The notes: generated by a model not told the origin, from the sequence alone. A stretch of DNA of 64,000 nucleotides from Perognathus longimembris pacificus (GCF_023159225.1 NC_063162.1:89985880-90049879); one strand, 5' to 3'. Counted from the first letter of the stretch, positions 12,050 through 24,246 are shown. Translations and numbers: made by a program.

Positions 12050-13400
12050 TAACCCTTTATTTAATGGTAAGAGTCTAAATAATGTCTTTGAATGACTGTA
12101 AAAAAAAATCCACTAACCAATGCTTTAAAATAATGCACAAATAGAAAACTGTCACTGAAAAGACAGCTTCGTACTGACTGGTTATTAAGAGATGGCAAAT
12201 CATGCTATAGTGAGGAGATAGAAGGAAAGGGATGACTCAAGTGGGGAAATCCTCAGCTCAGTAGCAGAGTAAAAGGGGAAAAACTGTGGGCAGAAATTTA
12301 GTGTGGGTTTTACATGAGGGAATAGCTCGTGAGGCAAGGTATGCAGGCTTAGGAGTAGCTGGCTTAATAATTTTAGAGGGTCTAGGCATAGCTGCCATTC
12401 CTAGTTGCTTGGTACCTAGTTGTTGGCCTAGGCAAGTGGCCTGAATTGAGAGCCTCAAAAAGGAGATGATAAGAATCTGTACTGATTTGTTTTGGCAATC
12501 ATACTGGCAGGATAACTGTTGATATCTCTAGGAAATACCTCTCCTATGGGAGGGACAGTCCTCCAGGGTCAGCAAGTCCCGTTAGCAAATCATCTGAATA
12601 CATTTTTTAAAAAGTCATGCTTAATATACCCAATCAAGCTAAGAACTCAAATATTCTTACTGTACATTTACTGAATACTCACTATAGAGCACTGCATTGT
12701 TATAGATATAAAAATGACTACATAATAGGAAATAAAACTGCAAGATGCTAAGTATACATATACTAATTTAGAAGAATGAGGATAATCAAGTTTACATCTA
12801 TTTAGTGCTTTAGCATTTACAGAACATCTTAACGCATACCTCTCCAGTTGATCCTCAGAGAAACTAGTAGTTTAGTAGGCAATTTGTTACCTTCATTTTA
12901 CTTATAACTGAGAATCAGGAAAGCTAATGGACATCTGCACATGCCAAGCAGAAACTGGCAGAATGAGGAACTGAACCCAGATATTAGTTCTTGTCCACTG
13001 CTATTTTCACCAACACCACAATGTCACCTTCATTTTAAGTTAAATCTATAGATTATCATATGGAAACAAATAACTATTCCTAGTTAGTGTCAATTGCTCA
13101 ATGACTTTTACTGCAATATGTGTGGGTTGACATTATACTGAAAAACACATAGGAGCCTTAATAACTAACACAAATTCTTTACAAAGAATACTTGTAAGTG
13201 GTATAATTTTTAAGACATAATTTTCTTTCTTGTAACTTATTAGTTTTAGCTATACCTTAATGTATAAACACATCAAAACATGCTATACACAAAAATTATT
13301 TTATCTATTAAAAATAAATTAAGAATTTTTTCACATGTAGCTTGATTTTTAAATTTCTGTATTTTTACCTTGATTTTTTAAAATCCTATGGGAACCGTTT
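12050..13400. other. SP4 intron 3, anonymous sequence
   Basis: Mostly AT-rich unique sequence. The block at about 12195-12600 is less AT-rich and may be an unrecognised old LTR, but I could not assign it. Confidence 0.5.
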
Positions 13401-13408
13401 TTTCACTT

Positions 13409-13730
13409 TAGTGTAATCCAATATATAAAGAATTTTCTCCCTGTGGACTGTGGAAGAAGCTGGAATCTAATATCCAACTGCATTTGTGTCAGAGGTCTAA
13501 GGTTAAAAATGGTACTCTCTCTGCCTTTATACCCCTAGCAGAAAACATTAAAGATCCAGCAGATGAAGATACTACTACTCCTATGAGAGCTTTTGGACAA
13601 ATGGATATTATTCACCTCCTAGTACAAGTAAAAAGCTTTCTCCTTTTAACCTTAGATATAAAGATCCACCTACCACTTCCAATTTTCTAGATTTTACAGT
13701 TACCCCCTATAGTGCAGGTTGACTACAAGT
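13409..13730 (+). pseudogene. possible decayed retrocopy or exon remnant, product unknown
   Basis: From 13412 one frame is open through 13689. From about 13610 a second frame becomes more protein-like, reading P-P-S-T-S-K-K-L-S-P-F-N-L-R-Y-K-D-P, and runs to a stop near 13718. A single-base indel near 13610 would join the two. A pyrimidine tract ending TTTAG (about 13399-13411) precedes the block. I do not recognise the protein. Chance open frames in AT-rich DNA remain a fair alternative. Confidence 0.25.
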
Positions 13731-13989
13731 CCAAATGATGAAGCATTAAAGTAATAAAATAGGAAAGTTAATATGGTTTCTAAAAAGAGAACAAAATACA
13801 GCAAGGACTAGGATTTTTTAAAAATCTTGAACTGAAGACCAAGGACTGGTTTTGGAAAATATTCAGTGGTAATATTGAATAGGAGAGCTAGCTCTCTGCA
13901 AAGTTACTGTGGCAGTATTTATTGTCACAGGGCTATGCTGCTTTTAAGTAAGCTAGAGAGTTTAGTCCTAAACAAGCATACTCCTTGGT

Positions 13990-14118
13990 TTGAATGAGCT
14001 GGTATGAGATGTGGTAGTACATACTTGCAATCCCAAAACTCAGGAGGCAGAGGTAGAAGGACTCCAAGTTCAAGGCCACCCTGAGAACTTAGCAAGACCA
14101 CGTCCAAAAAAGACAGTG
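13990..14118 (+). mobile_element. monomeric B1 SINE
   Basis: GTGGTAGTACATACTTGCAATCC, CTCAGGAGGCAGAGG and AAGTTCAAGGCCACC match B1, with a decayed A-rich end. Confidence 0.8.
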
Positions 14119-14504
14119 GTCTCTGACCAAAAAATCGTTTGTCTGTATCCAATGGCGAGTTCATGTAGTATAGTCAGTCAGGTGAAGGCCCAAATGGCAA
14201 TTTAAATGTCCAAGGGCTTTAGGTTCTGGCCTCCATCTTCACTGTTTTTCAAGGCTGGAAATGTATATGGTTACAAGGTGCTGTCAACTGATTTATTTTC
14301 TAAAAGTTTCTCTGAATCCTTAATGACTCAAATCCAGAACGTGACCCTTAAAGGTGAAGTGCATTACATGCCATACCAAAAATGTTTTCAGGAATTTGCC
14401 TAAACAAAACCAAAATTTTCACTTAAAAAAAATTAAAATTACTGACATGTCTCATTTAGGTTAACTCTAAAACTTAATTTGTTTTCTGTTGTTCTTTTTG
14501 ACAC

Positions 14505-14782
14505 AGGATCTTTCTATGTGGCCCAAATTTATTGGAACTAGGGAAGGGAGAGGGAACATCAAAATGGAGAGACAAAGATGAAAGACAAACCAATGCAACT
14601 GCAATACTTACAAAGCTATGCTGTAAACCAACTGTACAACTCATGGGGAAGGGAGGAGGAAAGTAGGAGAAAAATGAGGGAGGAGGTAACAAGTAGGATA
14701 TTAAATGTACTCACTGCCTTACATATGAAACTGTAACCCCTTTGTACATCACTCTTGACAATAAATAAAAATTTTTTTAAAG
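14505..14782 (+). mobile_element. L1 3'-end fragment, older lineage with polypurine tract
   Basis: It contains GGAACTAGGGAAGG, a G/A-rich tract (14645-14690), then TACATATGAAACTGTAACCC and an AATAAAT tail. It aligns by eye with 17320-17752. Confidence 0.75.
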
Positions 14783-14893
14783 TCTCAAGGACTTCCCTGC
14801 CCAGGCCTGGATTGGAACTGTGATCCTCAGATCTCAGCTTATTGAACAGCTAGGATTACTGAGCAGTTAGGCGTTAACCACTAGCACGGGCAA
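14783..14893 (-). mobile_element. B1-type half of a composite SINE
   Basis: Reverse B1 head with CTCAGATCTCAGC, AACAGCTAGGATTACTG and CCACTAGCACGGGC. The ID half is absent, and it abuts the L1 tail. Confidence 0.65.
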
Positions 14894-15119
14894 GTAATTG
14901 GTTTTAAAACTAATATTAGTAAAAGGTACTTTCCCTGAGTCTAATAGCAGAGACAACTTGTTACCTAGCACAGAGCTCTTTTCTTAACATTCAAATTTAC
15001 CTCTGCTCACCATAAGCTACTTACAGAATGAGACTTGTCTTTCAGTTTGCAAAGTACGCATAGTTATCACTACCAAAAATACTTTAGAAAGGACTGATGC
15101 TGTCAGTATTCTAGGGGTT

Positions 15120-15337
15120 TGTTTTTATTTGTTGCCAATCCTAGGGCTTGAACTCAGGGGTCAGAATGCTGCCCTTAAGTTTTGTTTTCAAGGCTAGTGC
15201 TCTGCCACTTTGAACCACAACTCCATTTCTGGCTTTTTGGTAGTGAATTGTCCTTCTCAGGCTGGCTTTGAACCACAATCTTCATCTCAATCTCCTGAGT
15301 TAGCTAGGCTTCCAGGCATGAGCCACCAGCATCCAGT
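15120..15337 (-). mobile_element. B1-ID composite SINE
   Basis: ID half (CTAGGGCTTGAACTCAGG, AAGGCTAGTGCTCTGCCAC) and B1 head (GTTAGCTAGGCTTCCAGGC), in reverse. Confidence 0.78.
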
Positions 15338-16054
15338 GTATCTCAATCTTTAAATTCAAAACCAAATGTTCTTTATGGTTTAGGATGAATGTGGGAATAT
15401 ATAAGAAGTGCCTTAAGTTTTTTATAAATACCCCTAACTGGGTTGATCCCCTGACTCTTATTAAAATAAGGTTGGAAGAACAAGGTAGGAAATGAATATA
15501 ACAAAATCCCCTAAAATTTTTCTGCTCAAATGTTTCTCAAGCATAAATGCATACAGTAAATGTGTATACACATATTTATATGCCTACACGTATACATACA
15601 TATGTATACACACAAAGCCAAAATGTTTTGTAAATATAGGCTAAATTAATTTTTTGTAGTGTAGTGAGAATATATAAATATCAATTTCTAAAAAACCATA
15701 AATTACTCTTCAATTACCTTTCAAAAACTTTTATCAGAGGAATGAGAAAACACTTAAAATTCTTCATAGAAACTGTGATTCGCTTGTTCTCAATTTATAA
15801 AAAAACAAAGGAAAAACAAAGGATTTATTTAAAAAAAAAAAGGAAAATTATAAAAGATTTTGGGTCTTTTTCCCAATCTCCTTATGCATTAATTCTATAA
15901 CAATGGATTAAATATTTAAACTTTCCGACTGTTGATTTGCTTATCAATATTACTAGAAATTGAGCAGTTTAGCTCAGATGTCATGTACTAAGCTATGCCT
16001 TGTGATTCAACTTCAATCACTTAAAAAACAAAACAAATCCATATACTCAAAACC

Positions 16055-16150
16055 ATGAATCAGGATTGTAGTTCAGTGTTAAAAGTGCTTGCCTAATATG
16101 TGTAAAGCGCTGAACAAATACCAACACATACACATGAGCAAATAAAACAA
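16055..16150 (+). mobile_element. old monomeric ID-like SINE
   Basis: CAGGATTGTAGTTCAGTGTTA, AAGTGCTTGCCTAATATG and a decayed B-box region, then an A-rich tail. Confidence 0.5.
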
Positions 16151-16261
16151 AACTTACCTACATAGAACAAAGTATAGTACTCATAAACACAGTACAAAAA
16201 TGTTTTATTTCTATAGGATGAAGAACAATGCCTAATATATAGTGTCAGAAATCAAATATGT

Positions 16262-16435
16262 TATTTACTTATTTGTTTATTTGTTGGTATTAGAGTTTAA
16301 ATTGAGAGCTCTGAGATACACTTCTGACCTTTTTTGCTTTTAGTTATTTTTCAGATAGGATTTCACAGTTCTGCCTAATGCTGGCTTTGAACTGCGATTC
16401 TAACTAATGTTACTTGAATAGTAGGAATATTGGCT
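16262..16435 (-). mobile_element. old B1-ID composite SINE
   Basis: Strongly diverged reverse copy. GGCTTTGAACTGCGATTC and TTGAATAGTAGGAATA mark the B1 part. Confidence 0.4.
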
Positions 16436-16619
16436 TGTTTTGTTGATATGTAGAGGGGTGGATCTCACTAACTTTTTAATAATGGTCATGTACTATATCC
16501 TCGAGATCACTGCCTCCCAAGTGAGTTGGCCTAGATTTCTTATTTATTCACTGGAAAATAATAATGTCATAATGTCATTGGTTTCATCTGTTCTAATGTT
16601 ACATAAAAATGACATGCAA

Positions 16620-16872
16620 GCCAAGTATTGGTGGCTCATGGCCATAATCCCAGCTACTCAGGAGGCTGAGATCTGAAGATCACAGTTTGAAGCCAGCCTG
16701 AACAGGCTTATCTCCAGAAAACTACCAAAAAAGCTGAAGTGGAGCTATAGTTCAGGTGGTAGAACACTAGCCTTGAGCAAAAGAAGCTCAGGGACAATGC
16801 CCAGTCCTTGAGTTCAAGCCCAAGGACAGACAGACACACACACACACACACACATACACACACACACACAAT
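16620..16872 (+). mobile_element. B1-ID composite SINE with (CA)n tail
   Basis: B1 head AGCCAAGTATTGGTGGCTC, ID half GAGCTATAGTTCAGGTGG and TTGAGTTCAAGCCC, then (CA)n at 16832-16871. Confidence 0.82.
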
Positions 16873-17068
16873 AAAAACAAACAAAAAACAATGCAATACT
16901 AGCTGAGAAACACATCCTGTGCATATAATTTTTAGCATTTTGGGGTGTTCTTAAATTTGAGTTATATCTCTAAAAAATAAATATAAATCCATATCTTAAA
17001 TATAGCATGTCACATTTTGATTAAGAAACAAGTAATGAAATTCAAGCTTTATAAAATATATGCTTTGA

Positions 17069-17276
17069 GGGCTGGGAATATGGCCTAGTGGCAAGAGAGC
17101 TTGCCTCGTATACATGAAGCCCTGGGTTCGATTCTCCAGCACCACATATATAGAAAACAACCAGAAGAGGCGCTGTGGCTCAAGTGGTAGAGTGCTAGCC
17201 TTGAGCAAAAAGGAAGCCAGGGACAGTGCTCAGACCCTGAGCCCAAGCCCCAGGACTGCCCCCCCCCCAAAAAAAG
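17069..17276 (+). mobile_element. dimeric ID-type SINE inserted in an L1 target-site duplication
   Basis: Head GGGCTGGGAATATGGCC. The 3' end has a run of nine C before the A tail. Flanked by copies of taaaatatatgctttga (17052-17068) and a near copy at about 17298-17314. Confidence 0.93.
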
Positions 17277-17314
17277 ATATATATGTATATATATATATAA
17301 ATATATATGCTTTG

Positions 17315-17752
17315 ATATGATGCTAAGTGAAATGAACTCCACATTACGGAAACAAGTGTTATATCACTGTTGTAATTATTTTCAACATGCCATGTAAAAC
17401 CGTACCTGTTTTTTTGTTTGTTTCTCTCCCATTCCCTTCCTGTGGTTGTACCCCCGCTATCACTGTATCTCATCTGAGTACCCTGGATACTGTATATGTG
17501 TGTATTAGAACTAGGGAAAGGAAAGGGAATAGCAAAATCGAGAGACAAAGGATAAAAAGACAAAGGATTCCAAAAGCAGTACATAGAAAACCGTTTGGCA
17601 TAAACCAACTATACACCTCATGGGGGAGGAGGGAGGCAGGGGAAAGTGAAGGAGGAGGTAACAAGTTGAACAAGAAATGTACTCACTGCCTTACATATGA
17701 AACTGTAACCCCTTTGTACTTCACTTTGACAATAAAGAAAAATAATAATAAA
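17315..17752 (+). mobile_element. 5'-truncated L1, older lineage
   Basis: It begins in the end of ORF2 (GATGCTAAGTGAAATGAAC), continues through a 3'UTR with a polypurine tract (about 17620-17662) and ends TATGAAACTGTAACCCC plus an AATAAA-rich tail. Its target duplication is taaaatatatgctttg (17052-17067 and 17753-17768). Confidence 0.82.
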
Positions 17753-17890
17753 TAAAATATATGCTTTGGAGGTTAAATAATTAATGAAAATGAAATGTAA
17801 GACTTCTGTATGGTTTGTATTTTGGTATGCTTTTGAAATTTGATTCAAAATTAGTTTGTATATAAATATATTTAATCAAGGAAATGTTTT

Positions 17891-18099
17891 GTTTTTTTTT
17901 TTTTTTTGGCCAGTCCTGGGCCTTGGACTCAGGGCCTGAGCACTGTCCCTGGCTTCTTCCCGCTCAAGGCTAGCATTCTGCCACTTGAGCCACAGCGCCG
18001 CTTCTGGCCGTTTTCTGTATATGTGGTGCTGGGGAATCGAACCTAGGGCCTCGTGTATCCGAGGCAGGCACTCTTGCCACTAGGCTATATCCCCAGCCC
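17891..18099 (-). mobile_element. dimeric ID-type SINE, young subfamily
   Basis: Near-identical to the copies at 11.8 and 25.6 kb. Poly-T at 17892-17907. Target duplication caaggaaatgtttt at 17877-17890 and 18100-18113. Confidence 0.95.
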
Positions 18100-18182
18100 C
18101 AAGGAAATGTTTTTCTACCATTAGTCAAATCAACATAGAATATCAAAATATTTTTTTAAAAAAAGAAACCTTTTTTTTTGTA

Positions 18183-18478
18183 GCTAGGCACAGTGCCTGT
18201 AGTTCTAAGAACTTGGGAGGATCACAGATCAAGACCAGCCTGGACAAAAAGTTCAAGAGATTCCATCTCAACCATGGTGTACATAACTATCATCTTTGCT
18301 ACATGGGAAATATAAATAGGAAGATTGTGGCTCAGGCCAACCCAAGGAAAAAACACAACCCTATCCCCAAAATATCTAAAGTACAACAGGTTGGAGATGT
18401 GGCCCAAGTGGTAGAGTACCTGCCTACCAAGCACAAGACTCTGAGTTCAAACTCCAATACCACCTGAAAAAAATCATA
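18183..18478 (+). mobile_element. B1-B1-ID composite SINE
   Basis: Two B1-like units (GCTAGGCACAGTGCCTGTAG; CATGGTGTACATAACTATC..) followed by an ID module (GGTTGGAGATGTGGCCCAAG, CTGAGTTCAAACTCC) and an A-rich tail. Confidence 0.7.
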
Positions 18479-18479
18479 A

Positions 18480-19207
18480 TTTTTTTTTATATTTTAATCC
18501 ATTCTTTGGCATATGAGCCCATTCCCTTAAAATGAGACAAGGAATAGAACACTAAGCTCAAGATATAGAAATCCATGCCTTACTGTATATAGTACCATAC
18601 TGAAATTATAAGAATACAGTTAAAATAGTAATGCTTAGCTATAAAGTCTTGCAGCTCTCTTTTCTTAGACTAGTATTATAGGGAATATTTACTTTCTTAA
18701 AGGTGAAAAGTATGGCTCTATAGCTTATTAGCTATTAAGATCTTGATCAAGTAAACTGATTTCTAATGGTTTAGGCTTCCTAATTTGTAAGTTGAGGTCA
18801 CCACCATTACCATCTTCATAGAATTACAGAAAAATAAATGTTAACATATAAGCAGCACTTAAACACAGTATTTTTCTGAAATATAAAAGAAAACCATAAA
18901 TTAATTCCATAATGATTACAGGGAACTGACACTATAGTACAGAGAGAATACAGAGACAGTAAGTGGTAGTAACTAAAGTACAGAGTTCTATTGCTAGAGA
19001 TGTTTACATCTGTCTCCACAAACTCCTAGACATACCTCTCCAGATTTAAGTTTTTACACCTGAAAGGAAGGATGATAGGATATGTATTTTATGTGTTCTG
19101 AAGCTTAAATGAGTTACTATGCTACATACAGTAAGTGCTACATACATTATCTAGTACACCATAAAATGCAGTAAATGTCAGCCAAAATATAAACAACATG
19201 AGGGTTA
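18480..19207. other. SP4 intron 3, anonymous sequence
   Basis: AT-rich sequence. Nothing recognised. Confidence 0.5.
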
Positions 19208-19222
19208 AAGAAGTGTCTTTTG

Positions 19223-19434
19223 GGGGCTGGGAATATGGCTTAGTGGCAAGAGTTCTTGCCTCATATACATGAAGCCCTGGGTTCAATTTCTCAATACCAC
19301 ATATATAGAAAAGACCAGACGTGGTGCTGTGGCTCAAGTGGCAGTGTTAGCCTTGAGCAAAAAAGAAGCCAGGGGCAGTGCTCAGGCCGAATTCAAGCCC
19401 CAGCACTGGCAAAAAAAAAAAAAAAAAAAAAAAA
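19223..19434 (+). mobile_element. dimeric ID-type SINE
   Basis: GGGGCTGGGAATATGGC head and a long poly-A (19411-19434). Flanks share aagtgtct(c)ttt. The middle of the second module has a small deletion. Confidence 0.9.
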
Positions 19435-19874
19435 GTGTCTCTTTAGTACCTGTTCCATTCAAAAAAACAAAAAAATGAACGAAACAAAACCACATGACTT
19501 CTCTCCCCATTAGAATATCATGGAAGCAGCAATTCAGTCCCATAACATTCAGCCTTAGAAGGAACACATTAATTGCACTATGTAAATGCTGACTCCCTAC
19601 TTAACAGAATTCATGATGGAGACCACTATCAGGGAGTCTACAAAATGGATAAGTTTACAAGGAATTACTAAAACCATCTACCTGTTCTATCACTAAAGTC
19701 AGTATCAACATGGATACTAACATCCTTCTAGAAATATAAATACAAAATGCTTTAACTCCAGAAAACGAAAGTCACAAATAATCAAATTCCAATTTCCATT
19801 AAGTATACTGTCATAATTTATAATAGGTATAACAAGTACCTGTCAAATGTTTGTTTCAAGTTGGCTCTTTGTGC

Positions 19875-20092
19875 GGTGGGGGGGAGGGGGGGCGGGGGAG
19901 ACAGTTCTAGGGCTTGGACTCAGGGCCTGAGCACTGTCCCTGGCTTCTTTTTGCTCAAGGCTAGCACTCTTATCACTGTAGCCACAGTGCCCACTTCCGG
20001 CTTTTTCTTTATATGTGGTGCTGAGAAATCGAACCCAGGGCTTCATGCATGGCTAGGCGAGCACTCTACCACTAAGCCACATTCCCAGCCCC
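19875..20092 (-). mobile_element. dimeric ID-type SINE with C-rich 3' tail
   Basis: Reverse copy ending ATTCCCAGCCCC. Target duplication tcaagttgg(c/t)tctt at about 19856-19869 and 20093-20106. In the SINE sense the tail is C-rich (complement of the G runs at 19876-19899) where A is expected. Confidence 0.88.
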
Positions 20093-20106
20093 TCAAGTTG
20101 GTTCTT

Positions 20107-21510
20107 ATAAAGACTTAAATATGTGAAAACACAGAGGACTTATAAATTCAGTCAGACATTTGTCTAATCTTTTCCTCTTCAACTCCCTGGTATAGACATC
20201 CTCAACTAGATCTAAATAAGTGTTTTCTGCCCTTCCCCAGCCTCACACCAGTCACAGGTAGCCACTTCACCACAATACAGATCACTATGTGGTTTCTAAT
20301 ACTCCTGTGTAAAAGCAGCTCCTCTTCTGTGAACAAAAAGCTATGATGACTGAATTCATTATTTACAGAACTGTAAAAAGCTCTTTTGACGGGCAACATT
20401 TTAAGGCATCTCCATAACTTGAGAGAAAGAATCTCAAACTGGTATTTTTTATATACTTCAAGGTCTCCTCAAATCTCCCTTCATTGCAAAGCTTTCCCCT
20501 GAAACTGTCTACCAAAATACACAAAATATACCATTAATCAGACACAAATTCTTTTTTTCTACTTTATCAATCACTTTTCCTATATGATTACAAACTCTCT
20601 CATTACTCGAAGCATATATCTTGAGTCTATTCATAGGATCTCTACATCTCATTCTCCCATGTTCTAAATTTTGAAGTATGTAAAACAAGTACGAGAGCTC
20701 ATACTTGTTCTCCAACTGTGTCCTTTCTCCTAGTCTAACAGCAAGACTGTGTATATTCCAAACAATGTTCAAAGGGTATAGGAGGGAACATATATGTAGC
20801 ACATAGTTCCTTCCTAAATGGGGTTTACAATTCCAGTATAAATGCACTGTTATTTCTGATCAAGTATAAATTTTTTTTATAAAATAATAACTGAATTTAT
20901 GACCACATGTGAAATCAGCACAAACTAAAAATTGCCTTCCTCTTCCTCCTGGCATGGCAGTATAGGTTCCAATTCAGTTATCATATTCTCCATGGAAACG
21001 TAACTACAGCCATAAAATGGAACTAGTTCCTCTTTCCCATGGGCCTCTATGACACTTTGCTTAGTTTTTATAAACCAAATGTCACACAATCTCATTAACT
21101 ATAGTATATCATATTTTATATTATATTTAATTGAGTCTAAGATGCAAGTGACCATAGGAAAAAAATTGTTATGAAATGTCTGTTTTTAAGTTGTATTCCA
21201 ATTTCAAAGATGCCAAAATATAAAATCACTTTCCTAGAAACAAAGTATCTTGTACAACAGATTTTATATTCTGCAAAGGTAAAAAACATATCAGTTCTTT
21301 AGCTTTTCACACCTATTACAACGTTTGACATATAATATGGGAAAATAACAGATCTGAGGCTTTTCCGATCTTTAACCATGTTTTTCGTATCAATAATCTT
21401 TTGGTTTTCATATTTAATAACCATTTACTTCACTGCAGTAGCCATTCTGACTTCATCACTAAAATACTTCAATAACATCCTTCTAACTAGGTTTCTGATT
21501 TCCATCTAAG
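20107..21510. other. SP4 intron 3, anonymous sequence
   Basis: Unique, AT-rich. A 112-codon minus-strand open frame (20847-20509) shows no recognisable domain and I treat it as chance. No repeats recognised. Confidence 0.5.
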
Positions 21511-21514
21511 TTTT

Positions 21515-21615
21515 TCATATTTGTTTGAGACAAGGTCTCTATGTAGCCCAGGCTGATCTTAAATGTCAGCTTCCTTTCAGAGCTCTGGAATTACAGGTAG
21601 GCTAGGCTACAACAC
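21515..21615 (-). mobile_element. monomeric B1 SINE
   Basis: Reverse B1: GAGACAAGGTCTCTATGTAG, CCCAGGCTGATCTTAAA and CTCTGGAATTACAGG. Confidence 0.82.
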
Positions 21616-23857
21616 TCACTATATATACATTTTATTATATAGAAATACTAATAAATTTTTTGCATCACAAATATTTCCATGTATCTCTTTACACAGTAGT
21701 TCAGGTTATTTGAACTTATTTTTATTGTTTTCGTAGAATCTCTTCTTCAAATAAAATGTTAGGAAATAACCACAAAACTTTTCTAGCTTAAGTGGGGATG
21801 GCATGCTGCTCACTAAGTAAATCCTGAGCTGCTCTGTAACATCCTTATGCTCCTATGGAACAGAGGAAAGAGAAAACAAAAAAAAAGACACACTTCTGTG
21901 ATCACTATAAACTTCCAGGTGAGAGCTTTATGCTTTTACAATCTTTGGTCCCTGCCAAACTTACTTCAAGTTCAACAAGTTGACTCAGACAGGGTCTCTC
22001 TCTTCACCTTTCTACTCCCACAGGCGCAAATGTCCACCTTTCAAACTAATCTTTGAGGATTATGTCAAGACCTATCTCTACCACAGAAAGCTTTACTTAT
22101 ATTCTCCAATACACTGATATTATCTGTCTCTTATGCAGTTACAGCTGCTATATAATTATTTCTTGCGCGTAAGCAGCATCTCCCCTGACACAAGCATCCT
22201 TTTAGGTCAGGTTGAGTATATGTCAGAACCTAATAAACCTCACATTTACCTCTGACACATAACTCATACTAACATCCTTCATCCCTCATCTTCACATTCT
22301 GGATTTGAAAATTTCGCATGGTAAATTAGCAATGTAAAACTGTGAGTGCTTTCTAGAGTTTGGTCTCAGAATCCTAGACTTTCCAACTGTTCTCTAATTC
22401 CACTCAAGAAAGAACAATCACATTATTCATAGTAAAGTACCAGTATCAGAAATGCAACTGTAATTAAAAAGTTAATGAGATAAAATAACTACAAATTCAG
22501 TGTTGGGCACTGAATTTAAAATACTAAAGCCTTAGTTAGTACTCACCAAGTTAAAAAGTAAATAACAGAAAAATAACACCTAAAATAAGTTTTAAAAATA
22601 AGGGAGAACAAAAATACATTAAGTTCTAAAGTCTTGCATACCTTGCATCTCAGAATTTATACTAATTATATTATTATATTGCTTCTGACAAAAGGCTGTG
22701 TTACCCTTAACACCTCCAATCGTAAGTTCAATATTTATAGAACATTTATGCAGTACTCTGACCATAAACTAGACAGAAGAATAGAATGATATGCTAAACA
22801 TTTACAGAACCCTCAGTTTTAGAATTATGACTCACAATCTAATAAAATTTTGTACATAGTACAAAAAATTCTATACTATCTCCTAGAGATGGACATTCAG
22901 CTTTTATTAATTCATTACAAACTGTGTGTACATGCTGTTTTCTTGTAGCTAACAAAAACAAATTAAATCAGTTTGTTTTTAAGTCTCAGTTAAAAAAAAC
23001 CACCACTCTGATTATAGCTAAAGTACTTTCCACATTTCATATCAGGAATTTTCCTTACTTACTATGCTTGCCAGTTTGTCAACATTCCAATTAAAATGTG
23101 CAACCCAGTACTGTAGAAATACTGCATAAGTGGTCTGACAAGTACTATGTACAGAAAAAGCTTTCCTCTCAGTTCATATTAAGCCCATTTTCCCAAGTCC
23201 TATTGCAAGCTAAGTTTTTAATCCTGAAAGTATATAAGTCACCTCAGAGGATCTTAACCTTCCCAGAATTCCAGCCTATTAAAGTTATTCTGAAACATAA
23301 TTCTATTTCCTGTTATATTACAGCAATATCTCAGCTTTTTCTAAATTTTTAATTTAAAAAAAAAAAGGCCTCCTTCAACCTGGTATTTGGGGTGGGGCGG
23401 GGGGGGGGGGCGGGAGGTACACAGGACTATATCAAGGACAAAAATCCCATACCAAATTAACTAGACTGCTATTGAGGAAGATAGTCAACACTTTTCATCT
23501 GAGTGCAACCAGATAAAAGCCTTTAAAAAGTCAAAGTCATGACTAAAAATATTGAAATCAAGACACACTGTATTAACATAATTTTCTTGGTATACTCATC
23601 AGAAAATCCTAAATAATGAACATGTAAATCTAGTTTCTTAAGTAAGCTCATACTGATTCTCTTTGATCCAAGCATTCTTTTTAAATGTATAAGGGCAGGT
23701 AACTTGAAAATTCATTCAAGGACTCTTAAGGATAGCTATACAGATGATTTGTCTGTAGTTTAAGATGTTTTGAAAAAGTGGGATGTTTACTGATGCTCAA
23801 CCTTCTGGCCCTTTTTCTTTTGTTGCATAATTTTACATTTTGTGGTTGTTGTTTTAA
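21616..23857. other. SP4 intron 3, anonymous sequence with one G-run
   Basis: AT-rich unique sequence. The only notable element is the G-rich run at about 23390-23417 (G-quadruplex potential). No gene recognised. Confidence 0.5.
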
Positions 23858-23955
23858 CTATACTGGGGTTTGAACTCAGGGTCTTGAGATCACTAGGTGG
23901 ACTTGCTTGCTTGGCTGGTGATATACCACTCAAGCCACACATCCAGTGCTAGATT
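23858..23955 (-). mobile_element. old monomeric ID-like SINE
   Basis: CTGGGGTTTGAACTCAGGGTC and ATACCACTCAAGCCACACATCC: decayed reverse ID with an inserted CTTGCTTGCTTGG-like expansion. Confidence 0.55.
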
Positions 23956-24246
23956 ATTTTTAAGTTACTGATACTAACCTACAACTCTATCTGAAATAAA
24001 GTTCCATCTGACCAAAGATTATAATCATCCCTATCATACTTCCAAAAATACCCCTAAGTGTATTCTACCTCCTCATTTACCTTGAAGAAATTATCTCAGA
24101 AAGTTACAGTACTAGTCATCAGTCAGAACTACATTTTTCTTGCAGAACAGAAGCAGAGAAGAAAAGTTCTGCATTTTCTGCCTTCTCTAATATTTTACTC
24201 AGTAAGTCTCTCTCTTTGATTTAAAGTTTTCAAGTTGTTTAGAATA

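Noticed and set aside
17195..17755. 137- and 122-codon frames on opposite strands
   Set aside because: They cross a SINE, a TA-rich tail and an L1 3'UTR. There is no protein family behind them.
20509..20847. 112-codon minus-strand open frame in intron 3
   Set aside because: No recognisable domain and AT-rich composition like the flanks. Consistent with chance at this length in 64 kb.
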